Of a DNA stretch of 64,000 nucleotides, positions 32,716 through 46,140 are shown piece by piece; within the stretch, counting starts at the first letter, position 1, and each line of letters opens with the position of its first letter. Below the pieces are notes generated by a model. The model was not told the DNA's origin. It did not search any database and saw nothing but the letters and a program-made list of their open reading frames with translations. The stretch is from Antilocapra americana (Eukaryota > Chordata > Mammalia > Artiodactyla > Antilocapridae). Location of the stretch: the NCBI GenBank assembly GCA_007570785.1, contig ML661885.1, forward strand, positions 19,607,247-19,671,246, given 5' to 3'. The position numbers and the translations under genes are program-made.

Positions 32716-34817
32716 ATAGAAAGAGGGGCAGAGACAAGGAAACCTTCTTCCTCAGGTAGAGGGGAAATAATGATGACCCTCACTTCCTTCCTTCAAACAT
32801 GCTTAGAACTAGGTAGATGCCATTACCCTGCACTCTCAGTCATTCAGAATTATTATTCAGCCCCATCCCAAACCTAGTCTTATTAAAATCATGGATTCCA
32901 TTTCAATCTTTAAAGTGTGTCAAAGAAAAGGGAACACAACATATTAAAGACTTCAAGAATCTAGCACATGCTTCTCCTTGCCATGATTTAAAAAAAGAAA
33001 TTTGCATACAAACTATCCATTCTCCATGCCATCTTCAAGTTACCCACCAGTTTGATAAAACTGTCTTGCATTTTTTCATCCAAATTATTCATACATAGTA
33101 AACAAAGTGGAGGAAGATAAAGCCCTGTAAAGCACAAACAAATCCCTCTTCCAGGTTGCTTAATGGTTCGCAGCTATGGGAAAATATCATTTTTGTTGCT
33201 TCCAATCTATCAAATTTATAAGCATAGAGTCAAGGTTTCATCACAAAAGGCCTTGTCAAAGGCTATCACTATACCCTAATCTTCTCATCTAATAACGTTC
33301 TGTCCAGAAAGAACGTTTGCCCCAAATTGTTACTCTTTGTGATCCCATACTAGTTTCTAGTTACCATCATTTCCTTATCTAGATGCATAGAATGGCACTA
33401 ATTTCCACAGGTCATTTTACAAGAAAACGTGAAATCTGAGTTTCTTTCTACTTTTTTTCTTAATATCTTGTGTCACTCATTATTAAAGAAGAATTCCCTA
33501 GTTTTTCTGCTATCTGTCTCTATCTTTTTCTCATTACAATGGAGGGAGTACAGTTCTTACCCTAAAAGCCAACTTTTTTCCCTTCTTATTTCTAGACCCC
33601 ATCAACTTCCTTATTATCATGGAATCCAAGTGGTTAAAGCAGAATAAGATGGGACAATGGTGAGAAGTGAATTCAGAGGGACAGGCAGAGGCCAGACTCC
33701 AAAAGGAACATATGCTCTAAGCTTTGTATGAAGACATTTAAAGAATTTAAACAAATGATGATAAAGTCTGATTTTATTTGAATGAGAGGAAAAAGCAAAT
33801 TCAGTTGGTTTAGGGATTGCATCTTCATACACACATGATTTGTTTTCAATGAGATTTCCTGAATGCAGGAGGTTGCAGGAGAGATGTGGGGTCCAAAAGA
33901 TCTACACTGACCTTTACCAATGCTAGTGTCTGAGAATCAGTCAATGGGAGTTTTAATATTCGTGTGTCAGCCTGTCACCTGTTTATTTCAAATGCGCTTT
34001 GTGTTCTGTATGATATTTAATATGTGCATTGTTTCCACAGAAAGGAAAACAAATAGGAAACAAACTTAGACGAGTGAAGCTGTACCTAGGAAAATCCTCC
34101 TACTGCAACCATCTGTCACATCTGACCCCAAGAGAGAATTCTAATCATGTTATCATTTCATTCCCATTTCAGGCACTTTGCATTTTTATATATGCTAAAG
34201 AATTCAGCAAGTCATCCAACTGGCAGGAGCAATAGGAAAACTTCCTTTAGAGCACAGGTGTACAAGCAAACAAATTCTTTCTGTGCTTGAAAACTGATCC
34301 TTCCAGATAGCAAACTTCCCAGCAGCGTGCTGCACTGGCAGGAAGAGGTGGAGGAGCCCACAGCTGCCAGGTAGAGGGAACAGATGTGATCGGCTCCTCT
34401 CACCTTCCAGTGGAGTCGGGAATAGATACTGTCACCCTGAACTGGCCTTTCCCAGCCACACTACCAATCTGGGTTTATTAAAGGCAGAGATAAGTCACTC
34501 TGTGTGTGTTCTTGTGAAAGAAAAGAAGTAACTGAGGGAGGAAGGGAGAGAGGAAGGAAGGATGGAAACAAGGAAGAAAATTTAAAAAATCAAGCAGTGG
34601 AGTATTAAACTCAATTGTTAGATTTAAATGAGTGTGACTAGCTGGTTAATTCTAGATGCCTTGGAGAGATAACCTCATGTCACTTAGGTTACATAGGGCA
34701 CAAGTGATTGTAAACATCCTTTAAAAATAAAACAGTGCCAAGAATATATCAAAGTAGCATTAAAGAGAATAGTACAACAGAAGGCAATAGTAAACCTTAG
34801 GCTCCAAATTTATCACT
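32716..34817. other. Unique sequence; purine-rich tract further right
   Basis: No gene recognised. The stretch at about 34250-34480 is somewhat GC-richer than its surroundings. A purine-rich GGAA-type tract follows at about 34515-34580. Confidence 0.5.
34515..34580 (+). repeat. Purine-rich (GGAA-like) tract
   Basis: Long G/A stretch ('gagggaggaagggagagagg') with several GGAA/GGAAG units. Confidence 0.8.
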
Positions 34818-34828
34818 GGAACCTGGAT

Positions 34829-34960
34829 GTGTGCACGCTCCATAGCATCAGTTGTGTCCAGCTCTTTGTGACCCTGTGGACTATAGCCCACCAGGCTCCT
34901 TTGTCCATGGGATTCTCTAGGCAAGAATACTGAAGTGCATTGTCATGCCCTCCTCCAGGG
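34829..34960 (-). mobile_element. Truncated Bov-tA SINE with target-site duplication
   Basis: An antisense Bov-A part ('agttgtgtccagctctttgt', 'catgggattctctaggcaag') ending 'ccctcctccaggg'. An exact 11-bp duplication 'ggaacctggat' flanks it at 34818-34828 and 34961-34971. Confidence 0.94.
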
Positions 34961-36232
34961 GGAACCTGGATATATCAATACAATAGAAAGACTAGAATCC
35001 TGAAAGAACTCCTTTTGTGACCAGCTCCAGGCATGATTGTGCTTTGTTCTGCCACTGAATCACAAAAGCTGTGATTCCCACTTTAGAAATTAAATCATTG
35101 ACTATCTCCCAAAGCTTATGTTTTCCAAATATTGTCAAAACCTGAGGCACAACTGAGGAATATCAAAAAGAGTTTAATGAAACAGTTCTAAGTGGAATAG
35201 ATTATTCAAAATCTGTTTCTTAGGAACTTAAAAAAAAAAAAAAGTCCCACGGTAAACAATCACTTTGATATTGCTACATCAAACTTTTTCAATATTTACT
35301 ACTTTCTTCAGTCAAATACCAGAGCGTAACTGAATGCCATATAACTACTTTGCTTTTCTTTCAAATATGACACAAGCAAACAAGCCCACACAGCTCTCCA
35401 CCTTGTATATTTTGAAGATGCCTCTGGCCCCTTCTGTTGTTTTCCTTGTTTTCCTGTGTATATCCTAAGTCTGGGCAATGAAGGACTGTCTCCATCCCCA
35501 ACTCCTATTCCATCAATTCTTTAAGTTAAGACATCTTTACGGTTTGATGGTGATAAACTTTGAGGCATCCCAAGTTTAATCACTATTCTTCTTAAATCCC
35601 GCAACTAAGACCCTCATGTGTTAAACACCATTTCACATTAGGCATGTGTTAGCCCCTAAACTGGTCTTGAAAACCAAATTACAGTATTTGCTCCGACAAC
35701 ACATCCAGATTAAATTTCCACTGACAATAGCTAACGTGTTATCATTCTTAAAGCTTCTTCATTGCCTACATTTCTATCTAAACTTTTGCTGCCAGTGGAG
35801 TGAAAATGCCTACCAAGTCTGCTTTTACCTAACCCCATAACATTCAGTAAATACAGTTTATACATTTTTGTTATGTTTGTCCATGTGAATCTTCTGTTCA
35901 CCTCCTTTTTTTTTTTTTTTCCATTTAAAGAAGGATAGCAGATGTTTTAAAGTAAAATTTTGGCTAAGCAGTAGTTTTTCAGGTGTGAACAGAAATTGTT
36001 TCTTTCACAGGCATTGTGCACTAGAGTAAATTCTGCTGCATTTGAAAACCTGTCAGCTTTATTTTGTCCTGGGATTCAGAATCCTCTCCTTTTTGACCAA
36101 TATTATATAAAGTTCCTCCGGGAAGATAATGTGCATGATTGCAGGCTTGCCTTGTTAAAATCCATAGCTCTTTATGCAGTCATGTTTTCACCTATGAATT
36201 ATGCATGAAAGCGGATCTCATTACATTTCATT

Positions 36233-36490
36233 TTCTTTACAGCGGCGTCCTCGCTTCTAGACGGACTGGGTTCCCATCACTCTCGCTCCCCTCACCCTGC
36301 AGCTCGGCTCCCATCTTGATGCCTTCATAGCATTTTAGACAAAATGGGCGTGTTTAACTTGTCACCTCCTGCCTGGTATAAATTATTCACTGGAGCTCTG
36401 CGCAGAGTTGTGAGATAACCAGCCTGGACTTGGGGAAACTTCACAGGCTGTGTGTGAGAATCCGACAGAAAACCCAGACGGCCCTTTTCT
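36233..36490. promoter_or_regulatory. CpG-enriched, GC-richer patch, candidate regulatory element
   Basis: I count about 11 CpG dinucleotides in ~260 bp (for example 'agcggcgtcctcgc', 'gctcggctcc', 'ctgcgcagag', 'agacggcc'), in a window where most unique DNA is AT-rich and nearly CpG-free. A TATA-like 'tataaat' lies at 36377-36383. A pyrimidine tract plus AG ('ttttctttacag', AG at 36241-36242) resembles a splice acceptor at the left edge. No open frame of note. It may be an unmethylated promoter or enhancer of a non-coding transcript or a non-coding exon; it may also be chance. Confidence 0.3.
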
Positions 36491-36846
36491 ATCAGTTGCC
36501 CACGGCAGAGGAGAAACAGGGCCTTGACTCCAAAAAGCAGACTCCTTTTAAAGCTGAAAAAATTCCTCCGTTCTCTTTCATAAAATAGAAATTAGGTATA
36601 AACGTTGGTCAGTGAGATGGGTGTGTTTCAGTGTTTCTGTGTTTTTCTCAGAACTAAAGGTCAAGGAACAAAGCCCTGCTGTTTTCTTTCTTTTTTTTTT
36701 TTAATGAAGCCATTGGTCTTCCATACCTGACAAGATGAATTAAATGTGGAGAAAAGATCACAGAATTTAATCAGCATGGTCATTCAGTGTATGTGGTCAG
36801 GAACAATCACTCAAAGAAAACATATGGAAAACTAGGTTAGTATGTT

Positions 36847-36866
36847 TGTGTGTGTGTGTGTGTGTA
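36847..36866. repeat. (GT)n microsatellite
   Basis: About nine to ten GT units. Confidence 0.92.
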
Positions 36867-39545
36867 TTATGAGGATTTTTAACTAAGCCTCCATCTCTGA
36901 TTCCAAACGTTTCTTTATAAGAAATTCCACTTAGAAAAAAAGATTGATTTTGCCTTTGTCAAATTATGTCATTCACTATACCAGTGCCATGTTATGAAAA
37001 CAGGTCACATAAAAATAACAAAAGAAATAACCCCAGAAGAATCAAAGTTCATCTAAAAAATGTGATGAACAAATTAGCTTCTTATTTTTCCTATCCAATT
37101 AAATATTTTCTTGGAATCAATGAGAATTATGCAGATAACCAAGGGCAACTTTCTATGGGTCTAGAAAGGTGAAAGGCATATTGAAGTTTATTTCTAAGCT
37201 AAGAAGACTTGCTCAAGTTTAATTTTTTCTTGCAAGAATATCGTCATAGTGACAAAACCTTTCATATTCTGTCATATATTCTTTCTGACTAAGAACTGAA
37301 ACCTTCTTAAAGTGAAACCCAATGAAATGACTCCTAAGCTTGTTTCTCTAGGAGTAACAGCAGTAACGCTTATGGTCTGACAATACACTTTTAAAATACA
37401 TCTTTTAAATGTGGATTTTTCTGATCTGTGAATTCATTATCAAAGTTTTATACTTTGTAAAGCAGACATTTTGCTCTCATTTCTATTTTTTCTGAATAAT
37501 TATAGTTGTAATATATTTTCTAAATACATATGTGTATATATAAATATACATATAATGTATATTTCTATAGCTTTTGTGTGTGTATAACACACACATATAG
37601 CAACAGCCTTATACTCAGTACCCATGTTGCTGAGAGATGGTGATGTGGCTCATTAAGAATATGAAAAATACATAAAAAAAATTCTTTGGTCCAATTACGT
37701 TGTCAATTGTTAAGCTGCAGGAAGCTGTGAGTTTTTCAATGTGTTCCTTTTTATCCCCTCCTGACTTCAGAGAATCTTCATTGTGATCATGGGATAGTAA
37801 TATGGAACGATACTTTTACAGTCTCAAAGTAGTACTTATTTAAACAAACACATGCTTTTGTGATAAGTATACCATTTCTTCCTAACTTAATGCAGTCTAT
37901 ACTTGTGGTGGCCATGCAGTCATAACTTAGAGATCTAATGGGTCTGAACCTCAGTCTGTTTTTATACTAACACAGAGAAAGGAATTGACATTTACAACAG
38001 ATTGCACTTTTCTTTGAAAACTTATCATTTGGCATAATGATTGACATTAAAAGAATGCCATTTAACTCTTGGCTGAATGAATGATCTATTATTATTATAG
38101 ATGGCTCTATAAAACATTGGAAATACACAGAATATATGAACATAGTTCAATATCAGTATAGGTGAGTGTGAGTGGTTCAGATTCTGATTTATTATCAACA
38201 ATTGTTCTGTTGTTTCCCAGAAACAACTATAGACTGAACTCCTGGGAAAGCACTTGTTATACCCTGTTTGACTTCCAAGAAACTTATTCAGTGAAATGAT
38301 TTGAGTAACTAAGGCAAAGGACTTAATTATTGGTATGTAGTAATTTGATTGACCACTGGCACCAGAGTAGTTGTAGTAAATATTTTCAACTGGAACCTGA
38401 GTTTTAATTTCTTCCAGTTTGTCTGCACTCTTGCCCATTTTGAGAGTTATTAAAAATATTGAGGATAAACAAGTGGAAATAAAATTTTACCTGAAGATTG
38501 ATGTCACATTTGCTTGTTTATGTTTTCACTTGTGTAAATTGTTGGTTTACAGTCTTCAGTGTTCACAAGCGAGATACTATTTCCACTGGGAAGAAAGTAT
38601 ATCAAACCTATGAGTATGAAGTATGTAAGATTCACTGCTCTGTATGGCTTTATGTTACTTGTTCTTTGTTCCATACTCAGAGCTCCTCCCTCTTTGCAAG
38701 GTACAATAAACATGAAGGAAAGTTTGGGTAGAGAGGGCAGTTTTTCACTCTTTCACCCTCATGTATTTATTGTTGACAGAAAATCTTCAGCAATGTATCT
38801 ACCTAGGAAGGAGTGCTACAGAAGATTTTGTTGTGTTATTACCTACTGGTAATTTTATATTATAACAGTGACTTAAAGAAGTTGAAAAAGAATAGGCATT
38901 TTGCATCTACCAATCATGAACAAAGTGGCATACATTATTGAGCCCACAGGCATTTCATCACTCTAAAAGAAAATCTCCTCAAATCATTTCAAGGATATTT
39001 CAGATTTGTGTGTGTTGTATTTTACCTTATAACTAAAATAATTTTTTCCCTTTTATACTGTAGTCTTTAATATCTGCCTTCTGCCCCAAATAAGCAATTT
39101 CTATTCCATATTCAGTAATATATATATTCAGAAATTTAGGCTGCAAGAAAAAAAATCAAAAAAAGCATTTTATTTAATATTTTGTCTAGAAGTAGAAATG
39201 ATTAATTAACAAAATGATTTATCAATAACAGGGCAAAGTACAATAATAAGGCCAAGCAAAAGTATACATTGCATACACCCAATGCTTTTGTTTGGGTAAA
39301 ATATGAGATGTAATGAGATGGTACTCTTATCTTGATTAATTCCAAGCTGCCTATCTCACTTACTCTAGAGCCTCACCCTCTCTTCTAATCACATTGACAC
39401 AAGAACTTTTTTGTCCTCACCAAATGAATTATTTGCAATGGCAATATTAATATATTTGAACTGAATTGAATCAAGTTGCTTTAAAAAATAAGATACAGTA
39501 ATGGGGTCAGAGTACATATTATTTCAAGAAAGCATTGTATATAAG

Positions 39546-39764
39546 GACTTCCCTGTAACTCAAACGGGAAAGCATCTGCTCGCACTAAAGAAGACCAGGG
39601 TTCAATCCTTGGGTCACGAAGATCCTCAGGGAAAAGGAATGAAAATCCACTCCAGTATTTTTGCCTGGAGAATCCCATGGAAAGAGGCCCCTGGTGGGCT
39701 ACAGTCCGTGGGGTCACAAAGAATTGAACACAACTGAGAGACTAACACACACACACACACACAG
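39546..39764 (+). mobile_element. Bov-tA SINE with (AC)n tail
   Basis: A sense SINE, tRNA-like start 'ggacttccctgtaactcaaa', middle 'cagtatttttgcctggagaa', end 'actgagagactaacac', followed by an (AC)n run. SINE tails often seed such microsatellites. Confidence 0.9.
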
Positions 39765-41064
39765 TTGTCAATAATTATAGATTATTTAATGGATAGTTGA
39801 CTCAACCCTAGAGGAAAGGTTTCAAAGACACCCAAGAAGTTATGGGTGATGTTGAAAATAGAAAGGCTCAAAAAAATAAGCAGACTTGTAACTTGCCAGT
39901 TCTAGTGATTGCAAAAGACTCAGTCAAAATGGTGTTTAGTTATAGCAAGAGATAATTTCTATCAAATGTTAGGATGTATTTCTTCCCTTCTCTGAAATCT
40001 TCCAGCATGTATTGCCTGAATCAATCATTTGAGAATAAATTGAATATCACATTATGACATTGTTATTGCTTTATTAAAATGTTTTACCTATAGTATTGTG
40101 TTTTAGTTTATCCTTTGATTCTGAACTTGAGACCAAATGCTAATTATTTTATTCCTCACAAGATATAACTCAGTTTATTTCACATATCTGCCTCTGAGGA
40201 AATATACTTTTTTTTTTAAATTTGATTGATTTGATCTACACACCTGGTGTCTTGAAAAATTAGAAAAGTAAGGTAGATTTGAATGATCTAAGGCTGTCAT
40301 ACTCAGAATCAGAGGAATGGACCACATGATCTCTTTGATGGCCCAAGTGTTGTTTATAATATATAAGGTATGATTACCAGCCCCTGTAATAGCCTCTAAA
40401 AGAATAAAAATTGAGGGTTAAAAGTGTAATGAAATGCAAATGAAACTGTCCTGGAAACAGAACTGCATATTTTATTTGTTTCTTACAGAATCTAAGACAT
40501 AAAGAGTGTTAATATTAAATACTATCAACAGTATTCTAGTTCTAAAATAATAGCAGAAATAATTCATAGTTGAATTGCAGTTACTAGTATAAAGTAAATG
40601 ATACCAAATATTTTGAAAACCAAATGTGGTTGCATCAATTCAATATTAAGAAGAATTCTAAATATCTCATATTGTCTTTGCATTTGCTATATTTCCTATG
40701 TGTCAAAACATTGAACAAAATTTAAGATTACAGTTAACTTCACATATTTTCTGCATACCTAATTTAAAATTAAATATAATTAAGGTTCCAAATTTAAACT
40801 GAACACTCTTTAACTTTCTCCCTCTCTCTCTCTCTCCTTTCTTCCAAAAGATTTTTCCCATTTAATGAGGAGAAGCAAATACATTAAAAATCTATGGCTT
40901 ATGAAGTCCTTTTGACATTTAGTCCATTTCAGGTAGATGCTGCTTTAAATAGCTTTTTAAAACAATGCATATTTGGGGCTGTGCTTAATTAAATAAAACA
41001 CATAAAAGTGCAGTCTAAATATCACTGGACTTAAGGAGGCCTAATTTTGCTGTATCCATTCATT
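39765..41064. other. Unique AT-rich sequence
   Basis: No gene recognised. A (TC)n run lies at about 40820-40840 and a poly-T at about 40209-40218. Confidence 0.55.
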
Positions 41065-41215
41065 CTCTACAGGACCTTGAACAAGTCACTTAACCTATTT
41101 GAGTTGCAATTTTCTCAACCGTAAGTGAAATCACTGGATTAGAACAACTTTAAGGCATTTTTCCCAATGCTAATATGTATAACTGTGTAAGTTCCATAAT
41201 AACTTTCAACTCCAG
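41065..41215 (+). mobile_element. MIR-type SINE fragment
   Basis: The conserved MIR core/3' text is visible: 'accttgaacaagtcacttaa', 'cctatttgagttgcaatttt', 'ctcaaccgtaagtg', then 'tggattagaacaactttaag', as in MIR3-like copies. MIRs are ancient mammalian tRNA-derived SINEs. Confidence 0.65.
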
Positions 41216-41262
41216 TCATCTCATTTAAGTGATGTACTTTAGAATAACATTTTTGTGTTATT

Positions 41263-41325
41263 CAAGATTGTTTTGAGACTCAGAGTAGTTAAATTACATA
41301 ACTTTTCAGAAGCCACACATTATCA
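41263..41325 (-). mobile_element. Possible MIR fragment, antisense
   Basis: The text 'gagactcagagtagttaa' with 'cttttcagaagccacaca' matches reversed MIR ('gaggctcagagaggttaag ... aaggtcacaca'). Short and diverged. Confidence 0.4.
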
Positions 41326-42128
41326 TTGAAAAATATTTTTATTATCATCAGTCATAGCAGTATTAGCAATTTTAGGAGGATACAACATTATCTTGAAAAT
41401 AAAAAGGACATGACTGAATTAATTTAGCATGTATGCATAGAGGAAATCAGAAGAGCACTAACACATTGTGTGAACTGCTTCTTTTAAAAATCCTTTTGGG
41501 CAAGGGAGAAGCAACAAGTAATATTCAAGGGAAGCCCCATACTCTTAACAGCTGATCTTTCAGAAGAAACTCTGCAATCCAGAAGAGAATGGCAGGATAT
41601 ATTCAAAATACTGAAAGGGAAAAAATCAACCAAGATTACTGTACCCAGAAAGGGTCTCAATGAAAGTTGATGGAGAAATAAAAAGCTTTTCAGACAAGCA
41701 AAAGTTAAGAGAGTTCAATACTACCAAACAAGCTTTACAACAAATGTAAAACTTATAAAGTCTTATAAGTCAAGGACTTATATAGTCAAGAAATATGAGA
41801 AAAGAAAAAAGATCTACAAAATCAACCCCAAACAATTAGAAAATGGCAATAAGAATGTATATATCAATAATTACTTTAAATGTAAATGTATTAAATGCTC
41901 CAACCAAAAGACACAGATTGGCTGAATGGATACAAAAACAAGATCCATATATATGCTGTCTACAAGAAACTCACTTCAGACATCAAGACACATAAAGACT
42001 GAAAGTAAGAGGATGAAAATACATGCTCCATGCAAATGGGAAGCAAAAGAAAGCCAGAGTAGCAATCATCATATCAGACAAAATAGACCTTAAAGAAGAT
42101 TACAACAGATAAGCAAGGACACTATATA

Positions 42129-42581
42129 ATGATCAAGGCATCAACCCAAGAGGAAAACATCACAAATGTAAATATCTATGCACCCAACATAAGAGCACCA
42201 CAATACATAAGACAAACACTAGCAGATATAAAAGGAGAAATTGACAGTAACACAATAATAATAGGAGACTTTAACACCCACTCACACCAATGGACAGATC
42301 ATCAACACAGAAAATTAATAAGGACACATGCCTTAAATGATACATTAGATGAGATGGATCTCATTGATATCTTTAGGACATTCCATCTAAATGCAGAAGA
42401 ATACACCTTTTTAAGTGCACATGGAACATTCTTCAGGATACACCACATCTTGGGTCACAAATCAAATCTTAGCAAATTTAACAAAACTGAAATTATATCA
42501 AGCATTTTCTCTGACCACAACACTATGAGATTAGATATCAATTATAAGAGAAAAAAAACTGTAAGAAACATAAACAAATAG
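42129..42581 (+). pseudogene. L1 ORF2 endonuclease domain remnant
   Basis: A 150-codon open piece of the L1 APE-like endonuclease. Motifs are 'NVNIYAPN' near residues 14-21, 'IIIGDFNTH' (about residues 43-51) and 'FSDHNTMRL' (about residues 127-135) with the catalytic SDH. The N-terminal start of the domain is in another frame upstream, and the frame closes before the RT, so it is not functional. Confidence 0.88.
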
Positions 42582-43433
42582 AGATTAAACAACACATTTC
42601 TAAATAACCAACAGGTAACTGAAGACATCAAAAGGGAAATAAAAAATTCCTAGAAACAAATGACAATGAAAACATGACAACTCAAAACCTATGGGATGCA
42701 GCAAAAGCAGTTCTAAGAGGGAACTTTATAGGAATACAGTTCTACCTCAAGAAATAAGAAAAACATTTAATAGACAACCTAACTTTACACCTAAAGCAAC
42801 TGAAAAAAGGAGAAGAAAAAAAACCCAAAAATTAGTAGAAGGAAAGAAATCATAAAGATCTGAGCAGAAGTAAATGAAGAAGAAATGAAAGAAACAATAG
42901 TAAAGACTAACGAAACTAAAAGCTGGTTCTTTGAGAAGATAAACAAAACTGACAAACTTTAGTCAGATTCATCAAGCAAAAAAGAGAGAAGAATCAAATC
43001 AACAAAATTAGAAATGAAAAAGGAGAGGTTACAACAGACAATGCAGAAACACAAAGGATTATAAGAGATTATTATGAACAACTATATGGCAATAAAATAA
43101 ATAACCTAGAAGAAATGGACAGATTGTTAGAAAAGTTCAATCTTTCAGACTGAACCAGAAAGAAATAGAAATTATGAACAGCCCAATTACAAGCACTGAA
43201 ATTGAAGCTGTGATCAATAATCTCCCCAAAAACTGAAGCCAAGGGCCAGATGGCTTCACAGGAGAAGTCTATCAAACATTTAGAGAAGAGTTAATACCTA
43301 TCCTTCTAAAGCTCTTTCAAAAAATTGCAGAGGAAGGAGCACTTTCAAATTCATTCTACAAGGCCACCATCACCCTGATACCAAAATCAGACAAAGACAA
43401 CACAAAACAAGAAAATTACAGGCCAATATCACT

Positions 43434-43941
43434 TAGTTAGCATTTTAAAAAGCAGAGACATTACTTTGTCAACAAAGGTCTGTCTCATCAAGGCTATGGT
43501 TTTTCGAGTAGTCATGTATGGATGTGAGAGTTGGACTATAAAGAAAGCTGAGCAGCAAAGAATTGATGCTTTTGAACTGTGGTGTTAGGGAAGACTCTTG
43601 AGAATCCCTTGGACTGCAAGGAAATCCAACCAGTCCATCCTAGGGGAGATCGGGCCTGAGTGTTCATTGGAAGGACTGATGTTGAAGCTGAAACTCCAAT
43701 AATTTGGCCATCTGATACAAAGAGCTGACTCATTTGACAAGATCCTGATGCTGGGAAAGATTGAAGGCAGGAAGAGAAGGGGACGACAGAGGATGAGATG
43801 GTTGGATGGCATCACTGACTCAATGGATATGAATTTGAGTAAGCTCCGGGAGTTGGTGATAGACAGGGAGGCCTGGTGTGCTGTGGTCCATGGAGTCACA
43901 AAGCGTCAGACACGACTGAGAGACTGAACTGAACTGAACTG
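43434..43941 (+). mobile_element. BovB 3' end inserted in L1
   Basis: A sense BovB from 'taaaaagcagagacattac' to the tail 'ctgaactgaactgaactg'. The L1 text 'ccaatatcact|gatgaacatag' is split, with 'atcact' present at both sides (43428-43433 and 43942-43947), consistent with a short target-site duplication. Confidence 0.92.
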
Positions 43942-44182
43942 ATCACTGATGAACATAGATGCAAAAATCCTCAACAAATTTTAGCAAACAGAATTCAACA
44001 ACACATCAAAAAGCTCATACATCATGATCAAGTTGGATTTATTCTAGGAATTCACAGATTCTTCAGTATTCTGAAATCAATCAATGTGATACACCACATT
44101 AACAAATTGAAAGAGTCTTAAGAGATGCAGAAAAAGCCTTTGACAAAATCCAACACGTATTTATGATTCAAATTCTCAAAAA

Positions 44183-44410
44183 ATGGGCATAGAAGGAGAC
44201 TACCTCAACATAGTAAAGGCCATATATGAGAAGCCTATGGCAAACATTATTCTCAATCATGAAAAAGCGAAAGCATTTCTCCTAAGATCAGGAACCAGAC
44301 AAGGATGTCCACTTTCGCCACTACTATTCAACATAGTTCTGAAAGTCCTAGCTACATCAATTACAGAAGAAAAAGAAATTAAAAAAAAAATCCAGATGAA
44401 AAAGAAGTAA
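44183..44410 (+). pseudogene. L1 ORF2 reverse transcriptase remnant
   Basis: A 75-codon fragment with RT motif B '[21 protein letters not shown]'. A frameshift then moves the catalytic box to another frame, where 'FSNDMILY' replaces FADDMILY (about 44420). Both the frameshift and the lost first aspartate rule out activity. Confidence 0.88.
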
Positions 44411-45651
44411 AGCTCTCACTGTTTTCAAATGACATGATATTGTACATAGAAAACCCTAAAGATAGTATCAGAAAATTATTAGAGTTAATCAGTGAATTGG
44501 GCAAAGTTGCAGGATGCAAAATCAATACACAGAAACTGCTTGTGTTTCTATATACTAACAATGAAAAATCAGAAAAAGCAATTAAGTAATCAATCCCCTT
44601 CACCATTGCAACAGAAAGAATTAAAGATTTAGGAATAAACTTACCTAAGGAGACAAAAGAAATGTACATAGAAAATTATAAGACATTAATGAAAGAAATC
44701 AAAGATGACATAAACAGGTAGAGAGATATTTGATGTTCCTGGGTAGGAAGAATCAATATTGTGAAAATGAATATACTACCAAATGCAATCCACAGGTTTA
44801 AAGCAACCCCTATTAAATTACCAGTGGCATTTTTCACAGAACTAGAACAAAAAATTTCACAATTCATATGGAAACACAAAAGACCCCGAATAGCCAAAGC
44901 AGTCTTGAGAAAGAAGAATGGACTACAGGAATCAAGCTTCCTGACTTCAGGTTATACCACAAAGATACAGTATCAAGATACCATGGTACTGGCACAAAAA
45001 CAGAAATATAGACCAATGGAACAAAGGAGAAAGCCCAGAAATAAACCCATGCACCTGTGGATACCTTATTTTTTGACAAAGGAGGCAAGAATATACAATG
45101 GGGCAGACACCCTCTTCAGTAAATAGTGCTGGGAAAAGTATAAACAGCTACATGTAAAAGAATGAAATTAGAACACTTCCTAACACCATACACAAAAATA
45201 AACTCAAAATGGCTTAAAGACCTAAATGTAAAGACTAGACACTATAAAACTCTTAGAAGAAAACATAGGCAGAACACTAGAAGGCATAAATCAAACCAAG
45301 ATTCTCTATGACCCACTTCCTAGAGTAACAGATATAAAAATAAAAGTAAACATGTAGGACCTAATTAAACTTATAAGCTTTGGCACAGCAAAGGAAACTA
45401 CAAGCAAGGTGAAAAGAGAACCCTCAGAACGGGAGAAAATAATATCAAATGAAACAACTGACCAAGGATTAATTTCCAAAATATATAAGCAGCTCATACA
45501 ACTCAATACCAGAAAAACAAACAACCCAGTCAAAAAGCGAGGAAAAAACCTAAACAGACATTTCTCCAAAGAAGACATGCAGGTGGCTAACAAACACATG
45601 AAAAGATGTTCAACATCACTCTTTATTAGAGAAATGTAAATCAAAACTACA

Positions 45652-46140
45652 ATGAGATATCACCTCACACTGGTCAGAATGTCCCTCATCAAAAAGCCTA
45701 CAAACAATGAATGCTGGAATGAGTGTGGAGAAAAGGGGACAGTCTTACACTGTTGGTGGGAATGTAAATTGATACAGCCACTATGGAAGATGATATGGAG
45801 ATTCCTTAAAAATCTAGGAATAAAACCACCATATGACCCAGCAATCCCACTCCTAGGCAGATACCCTGAGAAAATCAAATTTGAAAGAGACACATGCATC
45901 CCATTGTTCATTGCAGCACTATTTGTAATAGCTAGAATATGGAAGCAACTTAGATGTACATCTATAGACAAAGGTATAAAGAAGTTGTGGTACATATACA
46001 CAATGGAATATTATTCAGCCATAAAAAGGAATGCATTTGAGTCAGTTCTAATGAGATGGATGAACCTAGAACCTATTGTACAGAGTGAAGTGAGTCATAA
46101 AGAGAAAGATAAATATCATAGTCTAATACATATATGCTGA
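45652..46140 (+). pseudogene. L1 ORF2 C-terminal remnant
   Basis: A 162-codon open stretch of the ORF2 C-terminus: '[20 protein letters not shown]' with the Cys/Trp-rich segment, '[13 protein letters not shown]', '[17 protein letters not shown]' and 'MRWMNLEPIVQSEVSHKEKD'. This domain is needed for L1 ribonucleoprotein function in intact copies. It is the best-preserved L1 coding piece here. Confidence 0.9.

Larger units (their letters stand above)
34972..39545. other. Long repeat-poor stretch, no coding gene seen
   Basis: The longest run in the window without a recent retroelement. It holds poly-T/A runs (about 35230, 35907-35920, 36690-36702), a (GT)n at about 36847-36866, and the CpG-enriched patch near 36.2-36.5 kb listed separately. 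A 137-codon minus-strand frame (38438-38025) has no domain, and such a length is about what chance allows. Low repeat density can mark constrained regulatory DNA, but that is an inference. Confidence 0.5.

Noticed and set aside
37575..37600. Short GT/AC hairpin
   Set aside because: Complementary dinucleotide runs readily form such structures; no further support.
38025..38438. 137-codon minus-strand open frame in repeat-poor DNA
   Set aside because: No recognisable domain, no partner exons or clear splice sites, and a frame of this length is about what chance predicts across 64 kb of AT-rich DNA on both strands. A conservation test (dN/dS in ruminants) would be decisive.
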